Part shown: in pieces, positions 50,272 to 59,598 of the stretch | Numbering within the stretch: the stretch's first letter is position 1 | Layout: each line of letters opens with the position of its first letter | Assembly (NCBI GenBank): GCA_018269075.1 | Contig: JAFDVJ010000014.1 | Coordinates: 1-64,000 of the forward strand | DNA from: Acidobacteriota bacterium | GTDB taxonomy: Bacteria > Acidobacteriota > Blastocatellia > Pyrinomonadales > Pyrinomonadaceae | Length of the DNA stretch: 64,000 bases | Direction of reading: 5' to 3' | Notes under the pieces: generated by a model | Database searches by the model: none | What the model was told of the DNA's origin: nothing | Seen by the model: the letters and a program-made list of their open reading frames with translations, nothing else | Made by a program: the position numbers and the translations under genes

Positions 50272-50569
50272 TTTGAAAAATAAAATCCTGATCAAGCCTG
50301 TGGAACAGGCGAAAGAATATAGCTACAGGCGCCAGCCTGTAGACCAGCGCGCCCCCGAACCCCGAGCTTGTTTACAGGCGACAGAAGAAAGACTTTGATT
50401 AATAAAGACCGCTCGTGGTTATCGACATTCGGCCCCCGGCGGCCGCGCGAAAACCTCTGTCGCCTGCGGGCAGGCTCGAATCCAGATCGGGCCGCTGACT
50501 ACAGGCTCGCGCCTGTAGCTATATTCTTTCGCCTGTTCCACAGGCTTGATCAGGATTTTATTTTTCAAA
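50272..50569. repeat. 71-bp near-perfect inverted repeat
   Basis: 50272-50342 and 50499-50569 are inverse copies with one mismatch, separated by 156 bp. The arms include CAGGCGCCAGCCTGTAG and CCTGTGGAACAGG palindromes. The spacer holds no recognisable gene. Confidence 0.9.
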
Positions 50570-50660
50570 ATAAATCCTTTTAACACTAATGATTCGGAAT
50601 AGGTAATAAGCATTACTGTTGAAAAGATTGAGTTTAAAAGGAACACAGAAAATTGCAGAC

Positions 50661-50924
50661 TGGAGCGCGGGCATCCCCGGCCGGCCTGAGCGCGAAAACG
50701 CGAAAAAGCTTTTCATCGTCATAAAGCGTCAGGGATTTGAAACGTTCGACACCGCTGGCGCGGCGTTGCGGGCCGAGGATGCCCGCGCTCCGGTCACGAG
50801 GTTTCAGCGTTAATGACAACCGCCCGGCCGTCGTCGAATTCCAAATACTGTTTCCCCCTCAAAAAACCGAACCATTCCCGCCCCCGAACCAATCCGAAAT
50901 CCGAAATCCGAAATCCGAAATCGC
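50661..50924. repeat. GGAGCGCGGGCATC inverted pair and GGATTTC cluster
   Basis: GGAGCGCGGGCATCC (50661-50676) faces GGATGCCCGCGCTCC (50777-50792). Inverted GGATTTC heptamers at 50887-50924 run into the stop codon of the response regulator. Confidence 0.75.
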
Positions 50925-51568
50925 TATATTTCGTTCTGGTTCCTGAGCGCGAACTTGACGAGCGCGTTGCTGCCGCTGATCCCGAGCTTCTGGCAGATGT
51001 TGTAGCGGTGGTTTTCGACCGTCCGGAGCGAGAGACAGAGATCGTCGGCGATCTCGCGGCTCGTCTTGTAATCGGCGATCTGCCGGAGGACGACCTTTTC
51101 GGTCGGCGTCAAATCGTCGAGGCCGCCGGTCTTTTTCGCGCCGCGCGTCGCCCGTTTGAACAGATAGGTCGTGATCGCCGGGCTCGTGTAGTTCTGGCCG
51201 TTGGCGACCGCCTGCAGGCAGTTGATGATGTCGACCGCCGCGCTGTCCTTGAGAATATAGCCCTTCGCCCCGAGGTCCATCGCCTTGTTGAACATCGCTT
51301 CTTCCGAATGCATCGTCAGAAAGACGATCTCGCAGTCGACCTGCCGCCGGCGCAGCTCTTTGGCGAGCGAAAAGCCGGTCATCTTCGGCATATTGACGTC
51401 GAGCACGACGATGTCCGGCATATCGGCGTCGATCAGCTGCAGAACGGCCTCGCCGTCGGTCGCTTCCGCGATTACCCGGAATTTCCTTTCGCCGTCGATG
51501 ATCTGCCGGAGCCCCGACCGAAAAATCGGGTGATCGTCGGCAATGATTACTTTAACCTGTTCACTCAT
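50924..51568 (-). CDS. NarL/LuxR-family response regulator
   Basis: A protein of 214 residues: receiver with D11-D12, phosphoacceptor D57 in VVLDVNMPKMTG, T in LTMHSE and K in GYILKD; LuxR helix-turn-helix about 145-205 with LTPTEKVVLRQIADYKTSREIA split over two helices and LRTVENHRYNICQKLG. Its start overlaps the end of the sensor kinase gene by four bases (ATGA), a sign of translational coupling, so the two form one system. It is distinct from the regulator at 24483 (low similarity outside the fold). Confidence 0.93.
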   Translation of the reverse strand: MSEQVKVIIADDHPIFRSGLRQIIDGERKFRVIAEATDGEAVLQLIDADMPDIVVLDVNMPKMTGFSLAKELRRRQVDCEIVFLTMHSEEAMFNKAMDLGAKGYILKDSAAVDIINCLQAVANGQNYTSPAITTYLFKRATRGAKKTGGLDDLTPTEKVVLRQIADYKTSREIADDLCLSLRTVENHRYNICQKLGISGSNALVKFALRNQNEI

Positions 51569-54500
51569 CCCTTTAGTTCCATCGTCAGATTGACGGTCGT
51601 CCCGCGCCCCTCGCCGGAGCGGATATCGTAGCGCGCGCCGAGGATCCGGGCCCGTTCGCTGATTCCCGCGAGCCCCAGTCCGGATTTCTTTCCATTGTTC
51701 TTTTCGGGCGCGAAGCCTTTGCCGTTGTCTCTGATTGTCAAATTCAAATTTCCGTTGTTTCTGATTATTTTTATTTCCGCCGCGGTCGCTTCGGAATGTT
51801 TGAGAATATTGTTCATCGATTCCTGGACGATCCGGTAAAGGTTGATCTCGGCCTCGCGCGACAGCGTGTCGTCGATCTCGTCGATCTCGGTGTCGAAGTC
51901 GATCGCCGACGTCTCGGCCGCCTGTTCGATCATCGATTCGAGCGCCGTTTTGAGCCCGAGATGCTCGAGCTGATAGGGGTGCAGATTATGCGCGATCTGG
52001 CGGACTTCGCGGATCGAATCGGCGGCCGATTCCGAGATCTCTTCGAGCTGCGCGACCAGCCGGTCGTGTTTGTCGGGCGCGTTGAGCCCCATCAGCGCGC
52101 GGTTGCGGATGACGATCAGGCTCTGCCCGATCGAATCGTGGAGCTCGACCGCGACCCGCTGCCGCTCCATTTCCTGGTACTCGATCAGCTGCCGCGTGTA
52201 GGCGGCGCGCACCTCGTTGATCTTTTCGAGCTGCTGCAGCCGGTAATTATAGATCAAACGGATCAGCAGCGCGACGGCCAGCGAGCATAACACCAGAAAC
52301 CACCACGTCCGGTAAAAAGGCGGCAGCACGCGGACCTGCAGAATCCGGCCCTCGGTGTTCCAGACGCCCTCGCCGTTGTCGGCGATCACCTGAAACGTGT
52401 AGTTGCCCGAGCGGATGTGCGGGTAATAAGCCGTCCGCCGCGTACCCGCCTCGACCCAGTCGTCGTCGAGCCCGGCGAGCCGGTATTTGAAACGGATCTG
52501 CTGCGGCCGGTTCCAGCTGATCGCCCCGAAACGGATCTCGAGATTCTCTTCGTCGGGCGCGAGCACGATCTCCTCGCCGGTGCTTCGCGGTTTTTCGTCG
52601 ACGAGCACGTTTTCGACCGTCACCGCCGGCGGCTGCGTGTCGGTCCGATCGGGATCGACGACGACGACGCCCTTGATCGTCGGAAACCAGAGCTTTCCCT
52701 CGCGGTCGCGCGCGCCTCCCGGATTCGCGCCGTTGCATTCGCGCGAGAGCATTCCGTCGGCGCTGCCGTAGGAAAACGAATCGACCGTCGCGCGGCGGCC
52801 CTCGATGAGGTCTTCGAGCTCGTCGATCCGCGCCCGGTAAATGCCCTTGTTGCCGCTCATCCAGAGATTGCCGCGGTCGTCCCCGAGAATCTGAAAGGCG
52901 AGATTGTCGTAGAGCCCGTTTTTCGCGGTGACGACGCCGAAGCGGCCGTCGCGGTAGCGAAACAGACCGTCGCCGTCGGTCCCGATCCAGAGATTGCCGC
53001 GGTCGTCCTCGTGAAACGAGAGGACGTGACGGCCGGTAAAGCCGGCGGCCGCCGTCAGGGTCGTCAGCTTTCCGTCCTCGAATCGGCTGAGCCCGCTGCG
53101 CGTCCCGATCCAGATCGCGCCCGCCCGGTCCTCGAAGATCCGCGACACATATTCGTCGGCCAGCCCGTCGGCCTTGTGAAAATCGCGGACGCCGCCGTCT
53201 TTGTCGAACCGGTGGAGCCCGTCGTAGCTCGTCCCGATCCAGATCCGCCCGCCGCGGTCTTCGATCATCGAGGCCGCGCGGCTCGCGAACGGGTTATCTT
53301 TGACGTATTCGAAGCGGCCCGTTTCCTCGTGAAACCGGAGCGCGCGGCCGACGATCTCGCGGCTGCTGCCGGTCATCCAGAGATCGCCCTCGCGGTCGGC
53401 GCTGATCTGATTGACGCCGCGGATCGACGTGCCCTCGGGCGTTTTCACTTCCTGAATTCTGCCGTCCTTGAAGCGGCACAAACCTTCCTCGGTCCCGATC
53501 CAGATCGCGCCGGCCTCGTCGGCAAAGACCGCGCCGACCATCTCGCTCGGCAGCCCGTCGGCGGTTGTGTAAACGCGAAACTTCCCGCGGCGGAGCTCGG
53601 CCAGCCCGCCGCCGTTCGTGCCGAGCCAGAGATCGCCGTCGGCGTCGGCGTAGACCGCCTGAATCGTATCGTTGACGAGCCCGTCGGTTGTGCGCGCGGT
53701 CTCGAACTTCCCGTTTTCGAGCCGGACCAGCCCGCCCTCGTCGGTGCCGAAGAGCAGCGCGCCGTCGGGGTCCTCGGCGATCGAATGGACGGCGGCCGGC
53801 TTAAACCCGTCGCGCTCGGTGAAGTTTTTTACTTTGCCGTCCGGGCCGAGCACGCCGAGCCTGTTCGTTCCGCCGATCCACAAACGATGCTCGCGGTCGA
53901 AAAACAGCGCGCCGACGTGCGCCTGCGGCACGCCGTCCCAATCGTTGAAAAGGTTAAACTTTCCGTCCGTCAGCCGCGCCAGCCCGCCGTCGCCGCCGAT
54001 CCAGAGACTGCCGCCGGCGTCCTCGGCGAGCGCCAGGATGTAATCGCCCGGAAGACCGTCGTTCTTCGTGTAAACCGTGAATTTCCCGTCGCGAAACAGG
54101 TCGAGCCCGCCGCCGTCGGTCCCGATCCAGAGATTGCCCTTCGAATCCTCGAAAAGGCTTTTGATATGCGTGTCGGAGAGGCCGTCGGCCGCCGAGTAAT
54201 TCGTGAACCGGCCGTCGCGATAACTCGTCAGCCCGCCGCCGTGCGTGCCGATCCAGAGCGTCCCGTCGCGGCCGACGAGCAGCGACTGGACGTTGTTGCT
54301 CCTGATCTCGGGCGTGTTGCCGGTATCGAAAGCCGTGAACCGGACGCCGTCGAAACGGACGACGCCCTCGGCGATCGCGAGCCACAGATAGCCGTCGGGC
54401 GTTTTGACGATCGCGCTGATCCCGTTCTGCGGCAGACCGTGGCGGTCCTGCCAGACGAACTGCTGATAGCGGCCGAAGATCCGTTCCTCGCCGACGATCT

Positions 54501-54582
54501 GGGCGCGCAGCATTCCGGCCGCCGAACAAAGAAATATCAGCGAAACACAAAACCACGCGAGTTTGACCGGCCAGCAGCGCAT
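51565..54582 (-). CDS. Sensor histidine kinase with two-component beta-propeller
   Basis: A protein of 1005 residues. A signal sequence or first helix (about 5-27) precedes some 14 propeller blades (about 35-640) with repeats such as IWIGTEEGLCRF, LWLGTNGGGLAEL and GLPSEMVGAVFADEAG; then a Y_Y_Y domain (IRFKYRLAGLDDDWVEAG), one membrane helix near 770, a HisKA_3 domain with ELHDSIGQSLIVI (phosphoacceptor H815) and a HATPase domain with ILKHSE and DNGKGFAP. The ligand is unknown. It shares the plan of the kinase at 25202 but belongs to a separate gene pair. A promoter lies about 110 bp upstream. Confidence 0.93.
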   Translation of the reverse strand: MRCWPVKLAWFCVSLIFLCSAAGMLRAQIVGEERIFGRYQQFVWQDRHGLPQNGISAIVKTPDGYLWLAIAEGVVRFDGVRFTAFDTGNTPEIRSNNVQSLLVGRDGTLWIGTHGGGLTSYRDGRFTNYSAADGLSDTHIKSLFEDSKGNLWIGTDGGGLDLFRDGKFTVYTKNDGLPGDYILALAEDAGGSLWIGGDGGLARLTDGKFNLFNDWDGVPQAHVGALFFDREHRLWIGGTNRLGVLGPDGKVKNFTERDGFKPAAVHSIAEDPDGALLFGTDEGGLVRLENGKFETARTTDGLVNDTIQAVYADADGDLWLGTNGGGLAELRRGKFRVYTTADGLPSEMVGAVFADEAGAIWIGTEEGLCRFKDGRIQEVKTPEGTSIRGVNQISADREGDLWMTGSSREIVGRALRFHEETGRFEYVKDNPFASRAASMIEDRGGRIWIGTSYDGLHRFDKDGGVRDFHKADGLADEYVSRIFEDRAGAIWIGTRSGLSRFEDGKLTTLTAAAGFTGRHVLSFHEDDRGNLWIGTDGDGLFRYRDGRFGVVTAKNGLYDNLAFQILGDDRGNLWMSGNKGIYRARIDELEDLIEGRRATVDSFSYGSADGMLSRECNGANPGGARDREGKLWFPTIKGVVVVDPDRTDTQPPAVTVENVLVDEKPRSTGEEIVLAPDEENLEIRFGAISWNRPQQIRFKYRLAGLDDDWVEAGTRRTAYYPHIRSGNYTFQVIADNGEGVWNTEGRILQVRVLPPFYRTWWFLVLCSLAVALLIRLIYNYRLQQLEKINEVRAAYTRQLIEYQEMERQRVAVELHDSIGQSLIVIRNRALMGLNAPDKHDRLVAQLEEISESAADSIREVRQIAHNLHPYQLEHLGLKTALESMIEQAAETSAIDFDTEIDEIDDTLSREAEINLYRIVQESMNNILKHSEATAAEIKIIRNNGNLNLTIRDNGKGFAPEKNNGKKSGLGLAGISERARILGARYDIRSGEGRGTTVNLTMELKG

Positions 54583-54688
54583 TGAAAAAAGAAAATAATT
54601 ACAATTCGGACCCGGATTTTGAGAATTTCATCCTGAAAAAACCCCGCCTGAACAGATGTGGAAAATTCGATTTTATCGACGTAGAAAA

Positions 54689-54717
54689 AATTTAACCGAT
54701 GTAGGTTTTTTTGGCAA
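54689..54717 (-). promoter_or_regulatory. Sigma-70-type promoter of the sensor kinase operon
   Basis: On the minus strand TTGCCA (54717-54712), 17-bp spacer, TAAATT (54694-54689), roughly 107 bp before ATG 54582. Confidence 0.5.
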
Positions 54718-54753
54718 ATTGACGAAAAATTATTTTCCGCCCGCCTCAGAAGG

Positions 54754-54783
54754 TTTACCCGGCTTCGGCCGATATGGTAGTAT
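54754..54783 (+). promoter_or_regulatory. Possible promoter of the RNA gene at 54791
   Basis: TTTACC (54754-54759), 18-bp spacer, TAGTAT (54778-54783), predicting a start at G54791. Confidence 0.4.
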
Positions 54784-54790
54784 TCAAATA

Positions 54791-54984
54791 GGCGAAGGAG
54801 CTTTACTGCGAAGCTCGTGACCGAACGACATAATAATTGAGCCAACACTAATTGATCGGGAGGCTGATGCCGTGGTTCAGTGCGGTCTTTCATCGTTAAA
54901 GACACGCCGGAGAAGACGGCTCGGATGTCCGGACTCGTTCCGGGCAGAAAGCCGCCCACCTGTTGAGATACAGGTTCAATTTTT
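54791..54984 (+). ncRNA. ssrS: Candidate 6S-like RNA, about 194 nt
   Basis: No convincing protein frame covers this gap. The segment has a promoter-like sequence ahead, a 5' hairpin GAGCTT/AAGCTC, a long apical stem with GCCGT/ACGGC and GTCTTT/AAAGAC around a loop, and then GCTCGGATGTCCGGA followed by CCCACCTGTTGAGATACAGG and a T run. The order of GCTCGG..CCGGA and CACCTgTTGA..CAGGTTCAA resembles the 3' half of E. coli 6S RNA, and the length fits. The closing stem is weak, so this is a candidate only. Confidence 0.4.
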
Positions 54985-55178
54985 CCGTTCGAACGGTTCT
55001 CGCGGTTTTCTTTCGCTAGTTTAGACAATAAATAGATTTCATCGGCATTGCTCTAACCGAAATTTTTTTTGAGAAGGCAATGTCCGATGAAATTTTTTTT
55101 GGTCGGTTCGGAACGAACCCTCGCGAAACGTTTTGCCGCGGCTTGCCCGAAATTCCCCGACCTGCTTATCATTAACCA

Positions 55179-55964
55179 GTGAATATACTAATGATCGCCG
55201 ACGTCGTCGCCCGTCCCGGCCGGCGCGCCGTTCTCGACCGACTCCAGAAAATCCGGGAAGCCTATCAGGTCGACATCGCGACGATGAACGCCGAGAACGT
55301 CGCCGGCGGTTTTTCGATCACGCCCGCGCTCGCCGACGAACTCTTCGACGCCGGCATCGATCTGATGACCTCGGGCAACCACATCTTCGACAAGACCGAG
55401 ATCGTGCCCTATCTCGAACGAAACGAACGGCTCCTGCGGCCCGCCAATTATCCGCCCGGCACGCCCGGGAAAGGCCTTTTCGTCGGCGAGCTCAACGGCT
55501 TCCGGATCGCCGTCTTCAACCTGCTCGGCCGCGTCTTTATGCCGCCCGTCGACGACCCGTTCCGCGCCGCCGAAGATTGTCTCGCCGAGATTCCCGACGA
55601 CGTCAAGATCCGGCTCGTCGATATGCACTGCGAGGCGACGAGCGAGAAATACGCGATGGGCTGGTTTCTCAACGGCCGCGTGTCGGCGGTCGTCGGCTCG
55701 CACACGCACGTCCAGACGGCCGACGAGCGGATCCTCGACGGCGGCACGGCCTACATCACCGACATCGGGATGACCGGCAGCTACGCCGGCGTGATCGGAA
55801 TGGAAAAATCGATGGTCATCGAACGCTTTCGCCACATCCCCGCGCCGCGCGCCGAGCATTCGAAAGGCGACGTCTGGATCTGCGCCGTCCTGATCGACGT
55901 CGACGAAGAAACCGGCCGCGCCCGCCGCATCGAACGCCTCCGCATCGAACATTCATTCAATTAA
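55179..55964 (+). CDS. YmdB-type metallophosphoesterase (TIGR00282 family)
   Basis: A protein of 261 residues, the usual length. Metal-binding motifs of the family are all present: D8 (IADVV), NAEN (37-40), SGNHIFD (66-72), MHCEATSEK (about 149-157) and GSHTHVQTAD (about 172-181). In Bacillus the relative YmdB hydrolyses 2',3'-cyclic nucleotides, including cAMP, and influences biofilm decisions; that exact role is not assured here. The GTG at 55179 gives the family start MNILMIADVVARPGR. It often sits near rny and recA elsewhere, but not here. A TTTTTCAC repeat follows. Confidence 0.92.
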   Translation: MNILMIADVVARPGRRAVLDRLQKIREAYQVDIATMNAENVAGGFSITPALADELFDAGIDLMTSGNHIFDKTEIVPYLERNERLLRPANYPPGTPGKGLFVGELNGFRIAVFNLLGRVFMPPVDDPFRAAEDCLAEIPDDVKIRLVDMHCEATSEKYAMGWFLNGRVSAVVGSHTHVQTADERILDGGTAYITDIGMTGSYAGVIGMEKSMVIERFRHIPAPRAEHSKGDVWICAVLIDVDEETGRARRIERLRIEHSFN

Positions 55965-55967
55965 AGG

Positions 55968-56113
55968 GGAAAAGTGAAAAAGTGAAAAAGGGGAAAAGGG
56001 GAAAAGTTCGCTCCGCGTCCCGAGAAAACTATTTCACTTTTTCACTTTTTCACTTTTTCACTTTTTCACTTTTCCACTTTTCCACTTTTTCACTTTTCCC
56101 CTTTTTCACTTTA
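55968..56113. repeat. GTGAAAAA octamer inverted pair
   Basis: AAAAGTGAAAAAGTGAAAAAG (55972-56000) faces about ten TTTTTCAC or TTTTCCAC octamers (56030-56112). It lies between convergent genes and may terminate both transcripts. Confidence 0.85.
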
Positions 56114-56875
56114 AGATTCCTTTTCGAGCTCGCGGCGGATTTCTTCTTCCATCCGGGCCGATTCGAGCGCGAGCGGGAGTTCCGACGTGCGGGCCGAGAG
56201 TTTTTTGAGGGCGAGCTCGGTTTCCGAAAAGTTCGAGCCGTGACGCGAGGCGGTTTCGATCTGATGCATCCGGTTTTCGGCTTCGAGCCGCATATCCTCG
56301 GCCTCTTTCTGAATCTTCGTCAGCTTTTCGAAGTCGCCGTCGAGCTCTTTCTGAAAATCGGCCGTGTGTTCGGACTTCGAATATTTCAGTTTGTTCTGCC
56401 GTCTTTTGATGAGGACGAGCTCCTGCTTGGCGGATTTGCTGATCCGCGTCGCCGTCAGCCGCGCCGCCAGCGAATCGCGAAAAGCGTCGGCGAGCAGCAG
56501 GTTGCGCGTTTCGATGTCGGCGAGCGAGCGGCGTTCGGCCGCCGTCAGCTCGTGCCGGAACCAGTCGAGCTCCTCGGCGCGGATGCCGTCGACGGCGAGC
56601 TGCTCGCGGACGCGCGCGAGCCACCGCGAACGATACATCATCAGACCGCCCGACACGACCAGTCCGGCCAGAAAGCCGCCGATCAGCGAAAAGAGCGCGA
56701 GCGTCAGGAACACGACCTTCGAGGCCGGCTCGATCGACACCAGAAAAAGAATGAACAGCACGACCGCCGGAATGACGGGCAGAACGAACGGCGTGCTCCA
56801 CGCGCCGAGTTTGAGAAACTTGTCCTTCGCCAAGTCCTTTCGCGTTATCTCGTATCCCGTCTGCAGTTCTTTCAT
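56111..56875 (-). CDS. Membrane and coiled-coil hypothetical protein
   Basis: A protein of 254 residues: two hydrophobic helices (about 27-48 and 53-78) near the N terminus, then a mostly helical, charged region of about 170 residues with KSAKQELVLIKRRQNKLKY and KLTKIQKEAEDMRLEAENR. The plan (short cytoplasmic end, two helices, long coiled coil) recalls the zinc-ribbon paralogues at 35793 and 36917, though without the zinc ribbon and without clear sequence similarity. ATG 56875 is preceded by a weak AAAGATG. Function unknown. Confidence 0.72.
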   Translation of the reverse strand: MKELQTGYEITRKDLAKDKFLKLGAWSTPFVLPVIPAVVLFILFLVSIEPASKVVFLTLALFSLIGGFLAGLVVSGGLMMYRSRWLARVREQLAVDGIRAEELDWFRHELTAAERRSLADIETRNLLLADAFRDSLAARLTATRISKSAKQELVLIKRRQNKLKYSKSEHTADFQKELDGDFEKLTKIQKEAEDMRLEAENRMHQIETASRHGSNFSETELALKKLSARTSELPLALESARMEEEIRRELEKES

Positions 56876-57007
56876 CTTTACGGCACTACTCTATCCGCTG
56901 TGGAAACTTTATTCAACCTCGCGGCATCAAAAACTATGCTTTTCCGACTTTTTCGTATTATCATTGTTTGGGTAATTTTACCGCAAATCAATTGAGACCG
57001 TAAATCT

Positions 57008-57991
57008 ATGTATTTCAGCCGTCTTTCCAAATTCATCACGGTTTTGCTCTGCGTCGCCGGCCTCGCGTCGGCGGCTTTCGCACAGGAAAACGAGAATCCC
57101 GAAAAAGAGAAGAAGAATAAAAAGGAGAACCAGCAGAAGGTCCGCACGATGACGATCCCGATCTCGATCTTCACCAAACGGGAGCTGAAGGAAAATCAGG
57201 CCGGCGAATTCCTGCAGGCCGGCGAGATTATGGTCCGCGAGAACAACGAACTGCAGACCGTCCTCTCGATCCGGAGCGTCGCCAACACGCCGCTCCACAT
57301 CGCGATCCTCATCCAGGACAATCTCTCTTCGGATTTCAATCTCCAGCTCAGCGAAATCAAGAATTTCATCCGCCGGCTGCCGCCCGATTCGCGCGTGATG
57401 GTCGCCTACCTGCGGGCCGGGACGACGCAGATCGCCCAGAAATTCACGACCGATCTCGACCGCGCCGCCAACTCGGTCCGCGCCGTCGTCGGCAGCGGTT
57501 CGGTCGCGCCGAACAGTCCCTACGAGGGCGTCGGGGAGATCGTCAAGCGATTCGACGCGCTCCCGACCGGACGCCGCGCGATCCTGCTCGTCTCGGACGG
57601 TCTCGACATCAACAATTCATCGCCGACGCAGAGCATCGAGCTCGACCAGGCGATTCTCAAGGCCCAGCGCCGCGGCGTCGCCGTCCACAGTTTCTACGCG
57701 CCGGCGACACTCACCCAGAACGGCAGTTCGACGCTCATCCTGAGCGCGCAGGGTTCGCTCAGCCGGCTTTCCGAAGAAACCGGCGGACGCGCCTATTTTC
57801 AGGGAACGGGCGCGCCGATCAATCTCGATTATTTCTTCAAGGACCTGAATCAGGCGCTCAACCGGCAGTTCGCGCTGACCTTTCTCTCGACGCATATGAA
57901 AAAGGGATATTACCAGCTCCAGGTGACGAGCTCGAATCCCGAAATCAAGATCGAATATCCGAAAAACTATTATTATCGCGGCGGCAACTGA
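57008..57991 (+). CDS. Secreted VWA-like protein of acidobacterial type
   Basis: A protein of 327 residues. A signal peptide (about 1-25, cleavage AFA-QE) is followed by a strongly charged linker (ENPEKEKKNKKENQQK), then a domain matching the VWA-related proteins abundant in Acidobacteria (TIGR03436-like): IAILIQDNLSSDF near 100, RLPPDSRVMVAYLRAG, and AILLVSDGLDINN. The metal-site motif is loose (DNLSS instead of DxSxS), so metal binding is uncertain. Such proteins are probably adhesive or scaffold proteins outside the cell. ATG 57008 is chosen for the signal peptide. It converges on the zinc-ribbon gene. Confidence 0.85.
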   Translation: MYFSRLSKFITVLLCVAGLASAAFAQENENPEKEKKNKKENQQKVRTMTIPISIFTKRELKENQAGEFLQAGEIMVRENNELQTVLSIRSVANTPLHIAILIQDNLSSDFNLQLSEIKNFIRRLPPDSRVMVAYLRAGTTQIAQKFTTDLDRAANSVRAVVGSGSVAPNSPYEGVGEIVKRFDALPTGRRAILLVSDGLDINNSSPTQSIELDQAILKAQRRGVAVHSFYAPATLTQNGSSTLILSAQGSLSRLSEETGGRAYFQGTGAPINLDYFFKDLNQALNRQFALTFLSTHMKKGYYQLQVTSSNPEIKIEYPKNYYYRGGN

Positions 57992-57997
57992 GCGCGC

Positions 57998-58471
57998 TCA
58001 GCCGACTCTGAGATTGCAGACCGGACAGACGCTGATCTCTTCCTTGATCAGCAGACCGACCCAGAAGAGCGGAAAGAAAAAGACGAGCAGAACGGCGAAA
58101 ACGATCCAGCCGCCGGTCGAAATCTGTCTGACGATGCGCGGAAAAAGCTGGCTTCCGCAGCGCGGGCAGCGGTAATCGTGAGTCCTCGCCGGCGTTCCCT
58201 GAAACGGCCGCCGCTCGAGGTGTTGCGGCGGCTGAAAATTCTGCGCGCGTTCGAACTGCTGCCGTTTCGGGGCCTTGTCGTCGCCGATCTGAAACTCGTC
58301 GGTTTTCCACGAATAGGGCCGCGGCGGCGATTCCTCGTAGTTCGGCTTGAGCTGCGGCGGCGGCGGAAAGCCCGCGCCGCCGGAATACCGCCGCGCGCCG
58401 ATCTTGGTCCCGCAAAAGCGGCAGAAATTAATGTTTTCGGTATTGATCTGTCCGCAGTTCTGACATTGCAT
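57998..58471 (-). CDS. Double zinc-ribbon membrane protein
   Basis: A protein of 157 residues. An N-terminal zinc ribbon has CQNCG (3-7) and CRFCG (17-21); a Pro-rich linker follows; CPRCGSQ (near 101) and CPVCNLRVG (near 148) form a second four-cysteine site interrupted by one hydrophobic helix (about 117-138), the arrangement of LITAF-like domains. It may sit on the inner membrane face. ATG 58471 has no competing start. Three bases... separate it from the convergent VWA gene by only 6 bp, so both ends must terminate in each other's sequence. Confidence 0.78.
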   Translation of the reverse strand: MQCQNCGQINTENINFCRFCGTKIGARRYSGGAGFPPPPQLKPNYEESPPRPYSWKTDEFQIGDDKAPKRQQFERAQNFQPPQHLERRPFQGTPARTHDYRCPRCGSQLFPRIVRQISTGGWIVFAVLLVFFFPLFWVGLLIKEEISVCPVCNLRVG

Positions 58472-58570
58472 AATGATTTGACCGCCGGATCCCGCGCGCT
58501 TCCCGCCCGAAACCCGAACGTTAATCTGTTACGAAGCCCCGACCAAAAAGTTCGCCCCCTTTGATCGAAC

Positions 58571-58606
58571 CCCAATCCGAAATCCGAAATCCGAAATCCG
58601 AAATCC
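58571..58606. repeat. Inverted GGATTTC heptamer cluster
   Basis: Four to five tandem copies of AATCCGA, ending two bases before the stop codon of the dehydrogenase gene. Confidence 0.8.
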
Positions 58607-58609
58607 AAA

Positions 58610-59590
58610 TCATTCGAACCGGATCTTTTCGCCCGTCCGGATCGCTTCGTAGACCGATTCGACGAGCTCGACCGACTTAAAGCCGTCGAGCGCGGTGACC
58701 GGCGGCTCTTTGCCTTCGAGAATCGAATCGATAAACGCGCGGTCTTCCTGCAGATAGCCCCATTTCTCGTATTTTTCGAGCATATGGCAGGCGTAGGTGT
58801 CGATATTCTGCGTCCGGTGATCGAAACCGCGCGAATCGAACAGCCGTTCCATCTCCTCGGTCAGGATCGTCCGGTGATGACAGAAGACCTCGATCCGCTC
58901 GAACGGGAAATGCCAGCTCGCGTCGGACGACGAGGCGAACGTGCAGTGAAAACCGTTTTTGAACTTGAAGATGATCGAGAATTCGTCGATCTCCGGGTAT
59001 TCGTGGGTCGAGCCGTAGGCGACGAGCTCGGCGATTTCGCCGAACTGAAAGCGCATCATATCGAACAGGTGGATCGTCGTCTCGTAGAGAAAGCCGCCGG
59101 TGACGTTCGTGTCGCCGGTCCAGACGGGATTCTTGAGCTCGCCGCGGTTCATCTTGATGTGCGCCGAGTGCGGCGTGTCGTTCGCCACCAATTCTTTGAG
59201 CTTCGCGTAAACCGGCGCGTAGCGGCGGTTGTGCCCGACCTGAAAAACATTGTTCGAGCCCTCGGCGGTTTCGAGCAGCCGGCGCGCATTTTCGAGACCG
59301 ATCGCGAACGGCTTTTCGCAGAAGACGTGTTTGCCTTCGGCGACCGCGTGCGAGGCGATCTCGGGGTGCGTTTTGTTCGGCGCGCAGACCAAAACGGCGT
59401 CGCAGTTCTCCATCAGCTCGTCGCGCGACGCGCAGACCTTGCCGCCGATCGCCCGCGCCGTCCGTTCGGCGCGCTCGGGCACGATGTCGTAAAGCGCCGA
59501 AATCTCCGCCCGCGGGTCCTGCGAGTGGATCTGTCCGTGAACATTGCCGATATAACCCGTTCCGACAATGCCGATTCTTACTTTTTCCAT
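58610..59590 (-). CDS. Gfo/Idh/MocA family oxidoreductase
   Basis: A protein of 326 residues. The Rossmann domain has GIVGTGYIGNVH (7-18) and the family motif CEKPFAIGLENA (about 92-103); the C-terminal domain carries LYETTIHLFDMMRF with the conserved His-x2-Asp. These enzymes oxidise or reduce sugars and inositols with NAD(P). It follows a sugar isomerase-like gene on the same strand, a common pairing in catabolism of rare sugars or inositol. The substrate cannot be named. ATG 59590 is natural. Confidence 0.9.
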   Translation of the reverse strand: MEKVRIGIVGTGYIGNVHGQIHSQDPRAEISALYDIVPERAERTARAIGGKVCASRDELMENCDAVLVCAPNKTHPEIASHAVAEGKHVFCEKPFAIGLENARRLLETAEGSNNVFQVGHNRRYAPVYAKLKELVANDTPHSAHIKMNRGELKNPVWTGDTNVTGGFLYETTIHLFDMMRFQFGEIAELVAYGSTHEYPEIDEFSIIFKFKNGFHCTFASSSDASWHFPFERIEVFCHHRTILTEEMERLFDSRGFDHRTQNIDTYACHMLEKYEKWGYLQEDRAFIDSILEGKEPPVTALDGFKSVELVESVYEAIRTGEKIRFE

Positions 59591-59598
59591 TTTTTTTT

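Noticed and set aside
54537-55028. 163-codon minus-strand frame
   Set aside because: Overlaps the sensor-kinase promoter and the candidate RNA; composition atypical and no start signals.
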